A DNA stretch of 64,000 nt from Melampsora larici-populina 98AG31 (lineage: Eukaryota; Basidiomycota; Pucciniomycetes; Pucciniales; Melampsoraceae). This document shows, one piece after another, positions 47,034 through 57,622 of this stretch; the first letter of the stretch is position 1, and each line of letters starts with the position of its first letter. The notes beneath the pieces are model-generated. The model was given only the letters and a program-made list of their open reading frames with translations, searched no databases and was not told where the DNA came from. The DNA is taken from assembly GCF_000204055.1 (NCBI RefSeq), contig NW_006768796.1:877092-941091 (forward strand), given 5' to 3'. The position numbers and the translations under genes are program-made.

Positions 47034-47267
47034 ATGAATCTCAGCATCATTGCCACCATCTTTGTGATCTTTGTATCAGTCAATCAATCTTTTGGTGCCA
47101 TGATCAAGAATCCCAAGAGCGAAAAAGGAATCATATCAGCTGATGAAGCATTGGTTTATGTTGACATAGATATGAGTCGTGCTGAGAAGGAGTGTCAGAC
47201 TTGGTGTTGATCAAACGACCCTATACCCAAAACTTGCGACTGTGGCGCTCAATTTGGTAAAAAATGA
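47034..47267 (+). pseudogene. X secreted cysteine-rich peptide gene, copy 2, with a premature TGA
   Basis: The start codon at 47034 is followed by the same signal peptide as copy 1 (MNLSIIATIFVIFVSV) and a charged mature segment up to the first C-x3-C pair. Codon 59 (47208-47210) is TGA where copy 1 has CAA (13165-13167). In-frame sequence beyond it still encodes the second cysteine pair and stops at 47265. The shortened product would be 58 residues with two cysteines; it might still be expressed. The family would be 77 residues. No interrupting element, so this copy supplies the empty site for the Ngaro-like insertion. Confidence 0.6.
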
Positions 47268-48178
47268 CTTGATTTTTCTACCATAACATGCGTGGTGTGA
47301 AAGTGCATGCAAAACAACTTCAAGGTTTTTGCTACCTCTGTGATCAAATATCTGTTGGAAGCAGATGGCAGGAGATGAATTATTTGTTGTAATGGGTTGT
47401 CAAGGGTCAATTTACTATACTCCCTTGTCACACATATTCTTCTTCATAGCTATATATAAGAGATTCACCCCAATGTGCACAACAGTTTTCAGAACCCAAG
47501 ATATTTGCCACTTGCTCAAGGGACACAATGCAAGATATATCCATGAAGGAAGTAACTGTAAGGAGTTTGAGCGTCCTCACTGAAGGAGAGGAAGGAAGGA
47601 AGTTTTAGGAATTTATTATATACCTTTATAAGGTGCGAGTTGGAAGGTCTACACCACACAAGTGGTGGGAAGCTTTCTAGAATCAAAGTACATGTTTTAA
47701 TTACAGACTGACTGACTCCAAAGAGACAATGACAAGTGATCAGTCAAAGATCCTCAAGGAGTCAGATTGAGGTAGTGTTGGGGAGAGAGAGGTATAGAGT
47801 CAAGGTGCCACCTGGCAACTATCCGGTGGGATAAGCCCACTTTGCCAACTGAACTGGCGGATACTTTAGAAAAAAGACCAGCTCTTATCCGTCAGAATCG
47901 TCAGAGCCGATAACCAGACCAAGTATCTGACGGATATCCAACAATCAGGCCAAAAGAATCACCATTGCCAGGAATTGAACCCAGACCCAGGGCTTTTTTG
48001 ACTGGTCCGGGTCAAAAAAACTGAATTTTGACCTAATAAAATATCATCTGGATTCCTCACTCCGTACATACATCATTGTTGTTGAATCAATAATACAATA
48101 TTGAACTTTGGAATCTGGATCATCACCGCTCAATCATTGTTGAATTAAACTCAAATTGCTCAATCAATATGTCTTCAG

Positions 48179-48383
48179 CCCCTGATATTTCCACTGACAC
48201 CGCCTCCCAAACCAAAAACTCCAATCTCGGTGATATTTCTTCAACTCCAACTGCTCGTATCAGCTGGGTTTGGAAGATTTTGTCAAGCTAACCAATTCAC
48301 AAAAAAACAAGTGTATATTTGTAATGGCCGATGGAAAAGAATGTGGGGAGGATTTGTCTCGTGATCCTAGTAGTAGACACCAT
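48179..48383 (+). pseudogene. hAT transposase 5' exon with BED-like zinc finger, frameshifted
   Basis: The frame opens MSSAPDISTDTASQTKNSN and reaches ISWVW. One base is then lost and the sequence continues LEDFVKLTNSQKNKC...ECGEDLSRDPSSRHH, ending at a GTACGT donor. The Cys pair suggests a BED finger whose His half follows after the nested element (SMKNHLEIKDYV near 52578). Confidence 0.6.
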
Positions 48384-48697
48384 GTACGTCCCCCATGAGC
48401 ACGTCGATGTGCTCACACGGAGAGCTGTGTAATAAATTTGAACGGATCTTTATTCAATTTGTCTCTAGAAAATGCAAATCCTTTTGTTAATAATAATAGA
48501 CAATCAAAAATGTACCATTTGTCAATGGAACTATGAACAAAGGGGCCCATTTAACACTCTTGCTGTCTGAACCTCTTGACAAAGGCAATTGTATGCTTAG
48601 CTCTCAGACCTGTTTGTAGGTTATATCCAACCTCAATGGAAATTGATTGGTGCAAGCACATCGACATGCTACCTCAAAACAGACATGGTGAGAGGTA

Positions 48698-51600
48698 CAG
48701 TTGCTATCACCAAGACAGTACCACAGCCTGATCCGGTTTGGCCCCGGCCCCGGCCCTGGTCCGAAATGTTGAGGATTCGTGACCAGCAATGTGTGGGCCT
48801 TTTTTTTCGCATGTGCATCTGTAGTTTATGCCACCAAGGCCTTCTCCACCTCAACCATATCAATCCAACAGCCTTATATCACCTTAACACCCACTCCAAA
48901 CAATGCCCAAGAAAAGCACAGCGTCACGTGCTCAAAGTAGACAATGGAAAGCACACAGGATCGCCCAAAGCATGAAAATAACAACCCCGATGACCTCCAA
49001 AATTCAATCAGAAACCCCTTTACCACTTGATTTCCCTGAAAACCCCATCAAAATCAATCTCCTTTCTGATCCAGAGAAGCTTTCTTCCCCTGTTTTCAAC
49101 TCATCGCCAAAAGTTAACAATGTCCAATTAGAATTCCTCCAATTAGAATCTCACACAACAGCTCAGATGTCTTTACATGATCCTCAACTACCACTTTCCT
49201 CTTCTGATTGTCCACCTACTGAGCCTTATTGGCTTCCTATTGATATCAAATATGCACAAGAAGAAGATGATTTAGATCCTCTAGAAATGCACCATTACAC
49301 TTGAAGCAATATAGTCGACTCATCTGATGAAGAATTAATTGATCATGAATTTGTGAAAGATGTCTTCTATCCCGTCTTTACTGAAAAATGTCCACCAGAA
49401 GCTACTCTTCAAAAGCAAAAGTCTAGATTGGGTGTTGTGATGAAAGGTTACAAGAGGCCTCAAGTTCAACCTGGAACCGCCAAAGGAAAACCTGCCATTG
49501 GGTCAAGACAAACCAGATTCAGTCGTAAGCAAAAAAGACAGGCAGCACTCAGAAAGAACAATCACATCATGTCCAACTGGATGAATCAAGCAAAACCTCT
49601 TCCTCCGCCGTCCTCGACTCACTCTGATGCTACTGTTGATGTTGAGGATGGTGATCACCAAACTGATCCTCCCACCAAGAAAGAGAGTCTCACTGATGAT
49701 GACTCTGACAGCAATTTATCTGATCAAATCAATCCACTGATTCCTTTCAACACCAATCTAGCTGCAGCCCAGGACATATGGATTGACCAGTGTGTCAATC
49801 AATACCGTGCATCACGGCCTGCAACTAAACCACTCACTAATAAACTCAAGGAGGATGCTCAAGGATACTTCGATGAGTTGAACTCAGCCATCGACTATGT
49901 TTCAAACAATCATCAGCAAGATCCGAAAACCAATCAGATGATCAGTGACCTTTGAGAATATCACATCAGACAACTTGAGCTTACAATAAACGGCTTGCCT
50001 TCTCCAGCTGTCACCGCTTCATTTCTCACCGCTTCTTCTTCTGTCCGTCACGATACTTCAAAGTCGAAAGCCACAAGTGGCATTGGTCGAGCAAAGGCGA
50101 TCTGCGAACAAGCAGTCCACCTACTCAAGTTCAAGGAGCTGAAACTCAGCCAGTGTGGCTGTCATTCATCCCATGCCTCAATTCTTAAGGACAAGCAAGT
50201 GTTTGATGCCCTTAAGTCTTGGGCAGTTGCTAAGAAGCCTGGAGAAGTAAGTCACCAAACTCGTATTTTATTATCAATTACAATCAGCATCTTTCTGATT
50301 TTTTTCTTGCTTTTTTTTTGATAGCTATCACCACCTCTCCTATGTGAACATGCAAATAACGTGGTTCTGCAGGAATAAGGCTACAATCAGAAAATCTCTC
50401 TGGTTACGTGTTATTGATGGCTTCGTAACTTAGGATTCCAAGCTCGAGAGTGCAGCAAGGGGCTGTATCATGATGGCCATGAATGGCCTGATGTTGTTCA
50501 ATATTGTCAGAAATACCTTGAATGTTTCGCCGAACTTCGAGAGCGGTCAAGGGAGTTTGTTGGAGACCAGCTTGATCAGTCTATCCGTGTCGATCCCGGA
50601 AAGTTGAATGGCCAGAAAGAAACAGTCTTTCTATTCCACAACGAGTCAACCGTACACGCAAATGAACGACCTCGTCTGGCCTGGATTTCCGAAGATACCA
50701 CTGAATTACGAAAGAAGAGCCAAGGCCGTCTAATACACGACTCAGATTGGATCATTGAAGCGAGTAGTACTGGCTGGTTAGTTATCACACCTGAAGACAA
50801 ACTCAAAGCTGGGTCTCGTCCTCGACCAACCTTTAGTGACGCTGCAGTGGTGACCTATCCTGGATCTACTGGTGACAAGTGGTGGGACTGTTCTCAACTC
50901 ATTGAACAGGTCCAAACACGAGCACTTCCTATTTTCAATCACCTTTTCCCTGATTCTCAGGGAGTTTTCATCTTTGATTGCTCATCTGCACATGCGTCTT
51001 ACGGCCCATCAGCTCTTCGAGTCTCGCACATGAAATTTGGCCCAGGGGGAAAGAAGGAATCCTTACGTGATACCTTTATTCCAACTGAAGATCCTAGGAT
51101 TCCAACCAAACTTCAAGGGCAGCCACAGTCGATGGTGTATCCTCCAGATCATCCTCAGTTTCCTGGGAAGTCTAAGGGTGTGTGATGCGTTCTTGCAGAG
51201 CGAGGTTTGTGGGAATAATTTGTGTCGAAGTCAAAGGCAGCAAATCACAAGCCCGTCTTTCAGTGTGCGGATTGTCAAATGTTGGCAACAAAGCGTGAGC
51301 AAATTGCTTGTGAGGGTCGATTGAGGCGAGAGAAAGAAGCCCAGGAAGCTTATGAAACCAGAGGAGACATAATCCCTCTCACTTTTGAAGATGAAGATCT
51401 GGCGTGTTGTGCTTCCAAGATTCTAAGCCTCCAATCCAAATTTGCAAACGAGAAGCCCTTGCTTCAGACCATCATAGAAGATGCGGGTCATATATGTCTT
51501 TTCCTTCCTAAATTCCATTGTGAGCTTAACCCAATCGAGATATATTGGTCATTTATTAAACATTGTAAGTGTCTTTACATAGCCATCTCTCTCACTTCGT

Positions 51601-52564
51601 CAACTGACTATGTATGTATCTCATTCAACAGAGTTTTGAAAGAGTAGCCATCTATGTAAGTCTTTCAAGGACTCAAAGGCTCTCTTTGAAAAGGTTCGGC
51701 AATCATGTCCCGTCACAACAATACAAAAGTATTTTTGAAAGATTGATCGGCAAATGGATGTGTATTGGTAAGTTTTTATTTGTTTGATTCTTTTGTTTTC
51801 ATCAATACCTATTCTTTGTTCTTGTTATAGCCAAGGTTTCACAGGCACTCAAGCCAACTCGTTGGCCAACAATAAACAATATTCATCTCATCAATGTGTT
51901 CCTCAAAAAGCAGCAATGACTTCCGAGTTTATTTGTCAACCTGGTCACCAAAACCAAGGTGAAAGTTTGTGATTTCTTTTCATTTTATTGTTTTCTCTGA
52001 TTGTGTTAAATACAGTACAAGGTGCATGTTGAACCCAATTGATATATCATACACAAAGAAAAGAAGTCTTTGACCTCTTACAGACCTCTTACAACACACA
52101 TAGAATGTTTTTTTTTCTGCTCTTGATATATTCTCTCTTTGTTGTGCCAATGCTCTTTATCTGTGATGTGCTGCAATTAAATGCAATTGATATCAATATA
52201 CAAGATTGTTGACTAACAGGGCTCAGCTTGAGCGCTCAAGAGGAGCCAATTAGAGGCCTCCTAGACCCATATGTACCACCTAAACCCATATCACCAGCCC
52301 ATAAGTACGCCCTAAACCCATACTATAAACCCATAAGTATGCTATAAACCCATATGTCCGAAATGTATGGGAATATTTTTTTTTAAAAAAAAAACTGCTG
52401 GCCACATTGACTTGAAAAGTCATTCACCGCATAAGCCACCCTCTATTACCCCATAAATGACCTTTCTGCCCTTGATAACCCCTCGGGGCAGGTGGGATGG
52501 CTCGGGTCGGTAAATTTCAACTTTTGCGGGCGGGCGCGTGGTACTGTCTTGGTGATAGCAACTG
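48698..52564 (+). mobile_element. Tc1/mariner-superfamily element nested in hAT
   Basis: Inverted ends CAGTTGCTATCACCAAGACA (left) and the complement at 52545-52564, flanked by TA (48696-48697, 52565-52566). 3,867 bp, containing one decayed DDE transposase gene. The 3' side holds about five AAACCCATA motifs (52268-52352). The ends are longer-spaced relatives of the CAGT ends of the two MITEs in this window. Confidence 0.88.
48903..51656 (+). pseudogene. DDE transposase of the Tc1/mariner-type element, decayed
   Basis: The frame from MPKKSTASRAQSRQWKAH runs in one phase to 50246 (donor GAA|GTAAGT) with TGA at 49302 and 49953. After an intron it continues through RWLRNLGFQARECSKGLYHDGHE. The catalytic core follows: FLFHNESTVHAN (first acidic position is Asn here, 50640-50642), GVFIFDCSSAH (second Asp) and FLPKFHCELNPIEIYW (Glu). 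Further stops: TGA at 50415 and 51183, TAA at 50376 and 51216. The HDES, FD-x-S-x-H and LNPIE-x-YW motifs match a DDE family abundant in basidiomycetes, close to IS630/Tc1. Cut-and-paste enzyme, not functional here. Confidence 0.8.
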
Positions 52565-52566
52565 TA

Positions 52567-55104
52567 GTACATTGTCCATGAAGAACCACCTTGAAATCAA
52601 AGATTATGTGCGTGATGGCAATTTACTTGATCAAGGGACCATCATTGGAGCTTTCAACAAGAACAAAACGGGTCATATGGTGAGTCCTTTTATGTAATGA
52701 TTTCATTATCAAAATTTGATAGCTCACACAAATTGACAATACATTCTGATAGAACAAACTCAACCTCCCTACCCTCAAGACACATGTGTGTTATTTTATA
52801 GCCGATAGTGATCTCCTGTTTTTGATTGTTGAAAGACCATCATTTCAAAACCTCCTGCAACTATGTAACCCTCACACAGCCGGTTGTAAGGTTCTATAGA
52901 CAGAACCTTCACCGGAGAATTTGAATAAGCTTGTAAGCTCAAAATCACCAATATAATGTCTCTATATTCCAAAACAGCTGGCTCCGAGTAGGAGAGTCTC
53001 CTTCTAATCAGCTACTACACTAACCCAAACACACACAAGACAAGATATGAAAGACAACTGAATGATGTGCTTACCTGGCTCCGAGTAGGAGAGTCTCCTT
53101 AAGGAGAAGATTCACTCAGGAGCCAGGGCAACTAAGATGACTACGCTCTTGATGTCTAAACCCATACCCCATGACTACAGCACTGAGATCTACCTGTAAG
53201 GTATACCCTTACACTGGTATGCTTGTCAAACGCACGGCCACCGCCAATCATATGCGCCAGATTTATTATCACTACAGGATTTCATCAAGAAGCTTTACTT
53301 TGCACCTTGCAAATTGATTGCAATCACTCAAGATGCTTGGACGTCGCCGAACAATGTCCCATTTATGTCTCTCACTGGTCAATTTATCAATAACAATTGG
53401 GAACTCATGGATCTTACTCTAGGTATTGCTGAAATCAAAGGTACGTTTTCATCGCTTTTTAATGAAATATCTCAACATGACTGATGTGATCTTCCAGGTG
53501 CACATGATGCAAACAACTTTGCTAGCATCATCCTCAACTACTTGAAAAAGTACGATCTATTGAGCAAGGTGAGCGCAATGACTGCGGACAACATTAGTAC
53601 AAACGCGGCAATTGGTCAACTCATTGGATCGACAGAAGGAAAGACTTTGATCATAAGACCCAGGTTCCTGGGTGTGTAGCTCATGTGATCAACCTCTCTG
53701 CCAAAGAGGGCTTAAAGGTATTTGGTGAAATTGTCAATATGAGACGCGACTTGGCTCTTGCAATGGCTTCTGCAGCTTCCACCAACAATTCCACCAACAC
53801 TGCTAGTGATTCGACCCCTGCTACTAACACTTTGGGTGCAGCCACCCCTCTTACTGCTGTGGAGAAAGAGGCTGCTGAAAGACTGGCTGCCAAGAATGAG
53901 GCTGTTGTCTACATGTCAAAAGATCCAACTATTGACCACGTGGAGCCAGTTCAAAGATATCCTACTAACACCGCAAATTGACTGATTTTTAATGTTCCAA
54001 CAAGATGGAACTCTTCTTTTCATATGTTTCAAAGACTTCTGCGACTCCAAGACTCATGTGACAAGTTCTGCAAGGGTCAAGATTCTCAAAAGTCTGCTCT
54101 GTCACCTACTGAGTGGAAATACGTCAAACAGATGTGTGATTTCTTGGAACCACTCAGTGAAGCCACCAAGATACTTTGTAAATCAAAGTTCCCAACAATG
54201 CATCAAATAGTTCCAATCTATATCACAGTCTTACAAGGACTCAAAGACGTAAGTATTTTGTTTTAAACTCACGTGTACTTTACTTTCCAATTTGCTAATC
54301 TGAATGACTGTACACATAGGTGATTGGCAAACACGATTTTGATCAATTACAAACTGCTGCAAACAAGACAATAGCTAAACTTGAAGATTACTTCAAGAAA
54401 GTACTTGCCAAACCTGCACCGGTATGTGCCACCATCCTGGATCCACGTCTCAAGTTGAATTATTTTCAAGTGAGTTCATTTCTACCTTTTCTGACTTAAC
54501 TTTGTACTGATCATCATTTGCTTTGAAAAAGGAACGTGCAACAATCTTTTCCAAGTATCACATCAACATTTTGGATTTTAGGTCAATGTTTGAACTAGAA
54601 GCCATCCAATTTGAAACCAATGCACCAATTCCAACATTGATTACTGGCAAAAAATTATCAACTGCGGCGACGTCTACTCCTCAATATTTTGAAGATGCAA
54701 TTTTTGACACCCAAGACAATTTGCAAATGCATTCAATTCAAACTGAGATCACTCAATACCTTGGGGATAAGCTCAAAAACTGTGACCAACATGTATTGAA
54801 CTTTTGGAAAGATTGAGTAGCCATCTCTCCTGGTTTGGCTAACATGGCGATGGCGTTTCTGGCAATCCCGGCAACTAGCTTCCCGTCAGAGGGGCAATTC
54901 AACCAGACAAAAAGAATCTTGGGGCCTCAGCTTAGTAACCTCTCAAGTCTACATGTTAAGACTCTTTTATGTGTAAAAGATTGGCAACAAATTTTTGGAC
55001 CTTTGAAACTTCCTGCTGTTATTGAACTTGAGGGTGAAGAAGAAGAGTATTTATTTTCTCATCCCCCCCTCCTTTATTCTATTCTTTTGTCATCTACATC
55101 CTAA
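52567..55104 (+). pseudogene. hAT transposase, main part, decayed
   Basis: Pieces in order: MKNHLEIKDYVRDG (finger end) and DSDLLFLIVERPSFQNLLQLC. After the solo LTR come KRTATANHMRQIYYHY, then +1 FIKKLYFAPCKLIAITQDAW, LTGQFINNNWELMDLTLGI and CVAHVINLSAKEGLK. Next are NVPTRWNSSFHMFQRLLRLQ, VCATILDPRLKLNYF and the C-terminal dimerisation motif SPGLANMAMAFLAIPATSFP...EGQFNQTKRIL. Introns appear near 53441-53497 and 54249-54319. A TGA at 54814 interrupts the last exon in frame and at least two frameshifts are present. The catalytic D of DAWTS is retained. Dead enzyme. Confidence 0.85.
52885..53213. mobile_element. 329-bp solo LTR in the hAT transposase
   Basis: TGTAAGGTTC...ACCCTTACA ends with 5-bp flanks CCGGT (52880-52884) and CTGGT (53214-53218), one CpG transition apart. 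Removing it restores the hAT frame ACAGCCGGTATGCTTGTC. Inside, a 26-bp unit CTGGCTCCGAGTAGGAGAGT... occurs twice (near 52979 and 53080). Confidence 0.85.
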
Positions 55105-55296
55105 GAAACCAAGCCTGCCAAATGATGAAATAACCACCAGATATCTGGCAGAACACTATTTTTTCTGCTCCTCCATCCAACAACCGGACTGGCCGGATTA
55201 TCCGGCCACCGGATAGCTCCAAGCCCCTATTCAACATCCGTATCTGACAGATGCACCAACGGATATCTGTCTCCGGGGGGCACCTTGAGTATAGAG

Positions 55297-57321
55297 AGCT
55301 AAGTCTTGGATCTAAGGTATGTTAAATGCTGTGGTGTGGGCTGGCACAGGATTGCTAAGAGCAAGAGCAGCAATTTTGCATAGAAACCTAGCACCTTACC
55401 GGAAGGATAGAAGATTCCTTCCAGCAGTGTCCTGCTCCCAGGAAGACAGTTGCTCTTGACTGGGTGAATGGGTTTATTATGATTCAGAAGAGTTCTTTAT
55501 TTTTAATAAAAATGTGGAAGCAAGATAAGCCGCACATCAGGAGGGATCCTAATCCCTGGCTAGCTAGCCCTTGCACGCTTGTGTTTCTAAAAGTCCTGGT
55601 TTTATTTGTGTACCCCCTAAATAGCACCCAGCAGTCCTGATTAGACAGTGGTTTAATTTGATCCACTGCTATTTAGAATTAAATGGTTTGGATGTTCCAA
55701 ATGACCAAATGTTTTTAGCTTGTAATTAAAAAAGAACTTGCTATTAAACATTGCCAGCAAGAATAAAAACTGTTGGCATCACCTCCAATTGTAAAGCAAA
55801 GGTGATTGTTATCAATCATCAATAGATTAGTATTGATCATCAATATGTGCTTGAAATCAATTAATATGTGTTTATTGTTGATTGTCATAACTGTAGTCTG
55901 TATTGGTCTTTCACATACAGATTGAAAATTTGTACAAATCACAAAACATCAAACACAAAATCATGGGTTACAGAAACGAGTGGCAGTGGTTTTGCCCCAG
56001 GGCCACCGCACCTCAATATGCCGTACACCAAATGTTGGAAGATTGTATGTATACATTGGAAATCACATCAGAAAACTTTTTCAATTCATCATCTCAACAT
56101 TCCATGCTCCAAATACAATAGATCCATGTTTGAACAGCACTCAAACAATTTAAATATCTTTTAATGACAAATTGACTCTATGGGCTTACCTCAATGTCTC
56201 ATATTATGCATAGCACAAAAATGCCATGCTTGTACCAACAATATTCTCAAGCTGAATGTAAATAAAACATCCTCATGTATTTGATTTGGTTTTGTTGAAA
56301 GTCTTCACAACTTTCTGCTGCAAGCCAAGTTTATGACTGACTACTCACAATTTTCAAGTCAATCAGGTGAAGATGAGTTTGAATGTGGTTGAACTGAGAG
56401 CACCAAAAATCATTCTCAAACTAATTGTGGTGCAGAGATTTGGCATATTGTATGTCAATTTCTTGTATGTCAATTTCTGTCTGAATATAGGATGCAAGTT
56501 CATCAATTTTACAAAAAGTAAAAACACAAATTGTTATATTTTTCCTTCAATTTTCCATATTCTGATAAAATTCTTGGAATACTTTTGCATGGGCATAATT
56601 TCATGGAGTCACAATAGCTTTGGAAGGCGGTGCAGAAGTATCAATAAACTTCAATATGACTTGGACTTCTGACAACCGGAAAATGTACAAATTTGGTACA
56701 CTTCTTATTCAACAATAAAAAAAATCACCAATGTCTTGTTTAGTCCTTTGGAGTAATACGTAAGACTTGTTATGAAATTGGATCACCAAGACATCAAAAG
56801 GCTCTTTTATCATATTGGATGTCTCAAAAGACCAAGGGTTTACATCAATAACTCGCAATAATACTAATAGTGATAAACCTGTGGCCGCGCGAGGCCCTTA
56901 GTTTAAGCTGCAACCTTCACAAGCTACCGAGTCAAAAGCAAAGACGGATGACATCAATGGCATATTTTCTGAGCTTCTTCATGATCACAAAACGTTGGCT
57001 TACATATTGATGTGTCAGTCACCTTATGGGGGCACGCATAAAGGATACCGTGATGGTTCCAACAAGCTAAACAAATGTTGATCAAAAAAAGTTCACATTC
57101 ATGGAGTTGATTTCAGCAAAGGTTTTGATCAATTGAAGTATGAAGAATGAAAAGGTAGAGAATCATCTACTGACTGAAAATACCGTCACTGAGATAATTA
57201 TACTCCTCGCATTGTTGGTTACTTACTCCGGTCTGATCGGAACCATAAAGCACACAATTGTACATCCATATCCACTTATGTCCTTTGGTGATCACATCCA
57301 CAGAAGAAATTGTTGTAAATA
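55297..57321. other. Two kilobases without a supported gene
   Basis: AT-rich, many short frames with stops. 55950-56700 looks like a very old transposon relic (clustered broken frames), but I cannot name a family. Confidence 0.35.
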
Positions 57322-57622
57322 TCATGAGTGTGAAATAAAGAGGTTTTGGAGGACTTCACCAGCATGGCCACATCGCGCATATGGACAATTGTAGGTTCCA
57401 TACCCTGCAATAGTCTGCGCACAAGCTGTGTGAAAAGTAGAAAGGATCAGAACAGATGACAACGACAGTCTATATCAAAAAGGATTCACCGGCTGGGTCC
57501 CCCTTATTGAATCCAGCGGGACAGTCTAGGCCGCTGACCGAGTTGATTTCCATAAGGAATGACAGTGTGATGTACATCACAAATATATTGAGGTGGGTTT
57601 TGAAAGACATCGTGTTGTACAT
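57322..57622 (-). CDS. Small secreted cysteine-containing protein, two exons
   Basis: Minus strand, exon 1 57622-57490 and exon 2 57425-57322 (donor G|GTGAAT, acceptor TTCACACAG|C), 78 residues. The N-terminus is a signal peptide with a hydrophobic core (LNIFVMYITLSFLM) and likely cleavage after SVSG. The mature ~47 residues hold four cysteines: LDCPAGFN, ACAQTIAG, YNCPYARC. An alternative in-frame ATG lies 12 bp downstream (57610). Short, secreted, cysteine-bearing and with a phase-1 intron: typical of candidate effectors in rust fungi. No family named. The exon model is inferred from splice consensus. Confidence 0.55.

Larger units (their letters stand above)
46060..47790 (+). repeat. Duplicated segment X, copy 2 (uninterrupted)
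   Basis: About 1.73 kb, inverted relative to copy 1, whose three pieces (12590-13272, 22466-23445, 29383-29463) together match it from end to end. No terminal inverted repeats were found at the edges, so X may be a segmental duplication rather than a transposon. It carries the X peptide gene on the plus strand. It ends two bases before the hAT target duplication. Confidence 0.9.
47800..55288 (+). mobile_element. hAT DNA transposon with two nested insertions
   Basis: Ends TCAAGGTGCC / GGCACCTTGA, flanked by a perfect 8-bp duplication GTATAGAG (47792-47799 and 55289-55296), diagnostic of hAT. It carries a BED-like zinc finger exon and a hAT transposase with the C-terminal dimerisation region. 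Inside it are a Tc1/mariner-type element (48698-52564) and a solo LTR (52885-53213). Without these it would be about 3.3 kb. Confidence 0.92.

Noticed and set aside
48395..48670. Inverted repeat GAGCACGTCGATGTGCTC / AAGCACATCGACATGCT inside the hAT intron, possible extra MITE
   Set aside because: The left arm is itself a palindrome, arms match over only ~17 bp, and no target duplication could be found.
4146..54816. TGA read as a sense codon
   Set aside because: Host genes (PAN2, MFS, secreted proteins, bHLH) show no internal TGA and several end in TGA. The excess is confined to transposons and one duplicated gene, so CpG decay is simpler.
55950..56700. Cluster of broken frames, possible transposase relic
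   Set aside because: Too decayed for any motif; left as unassigned.
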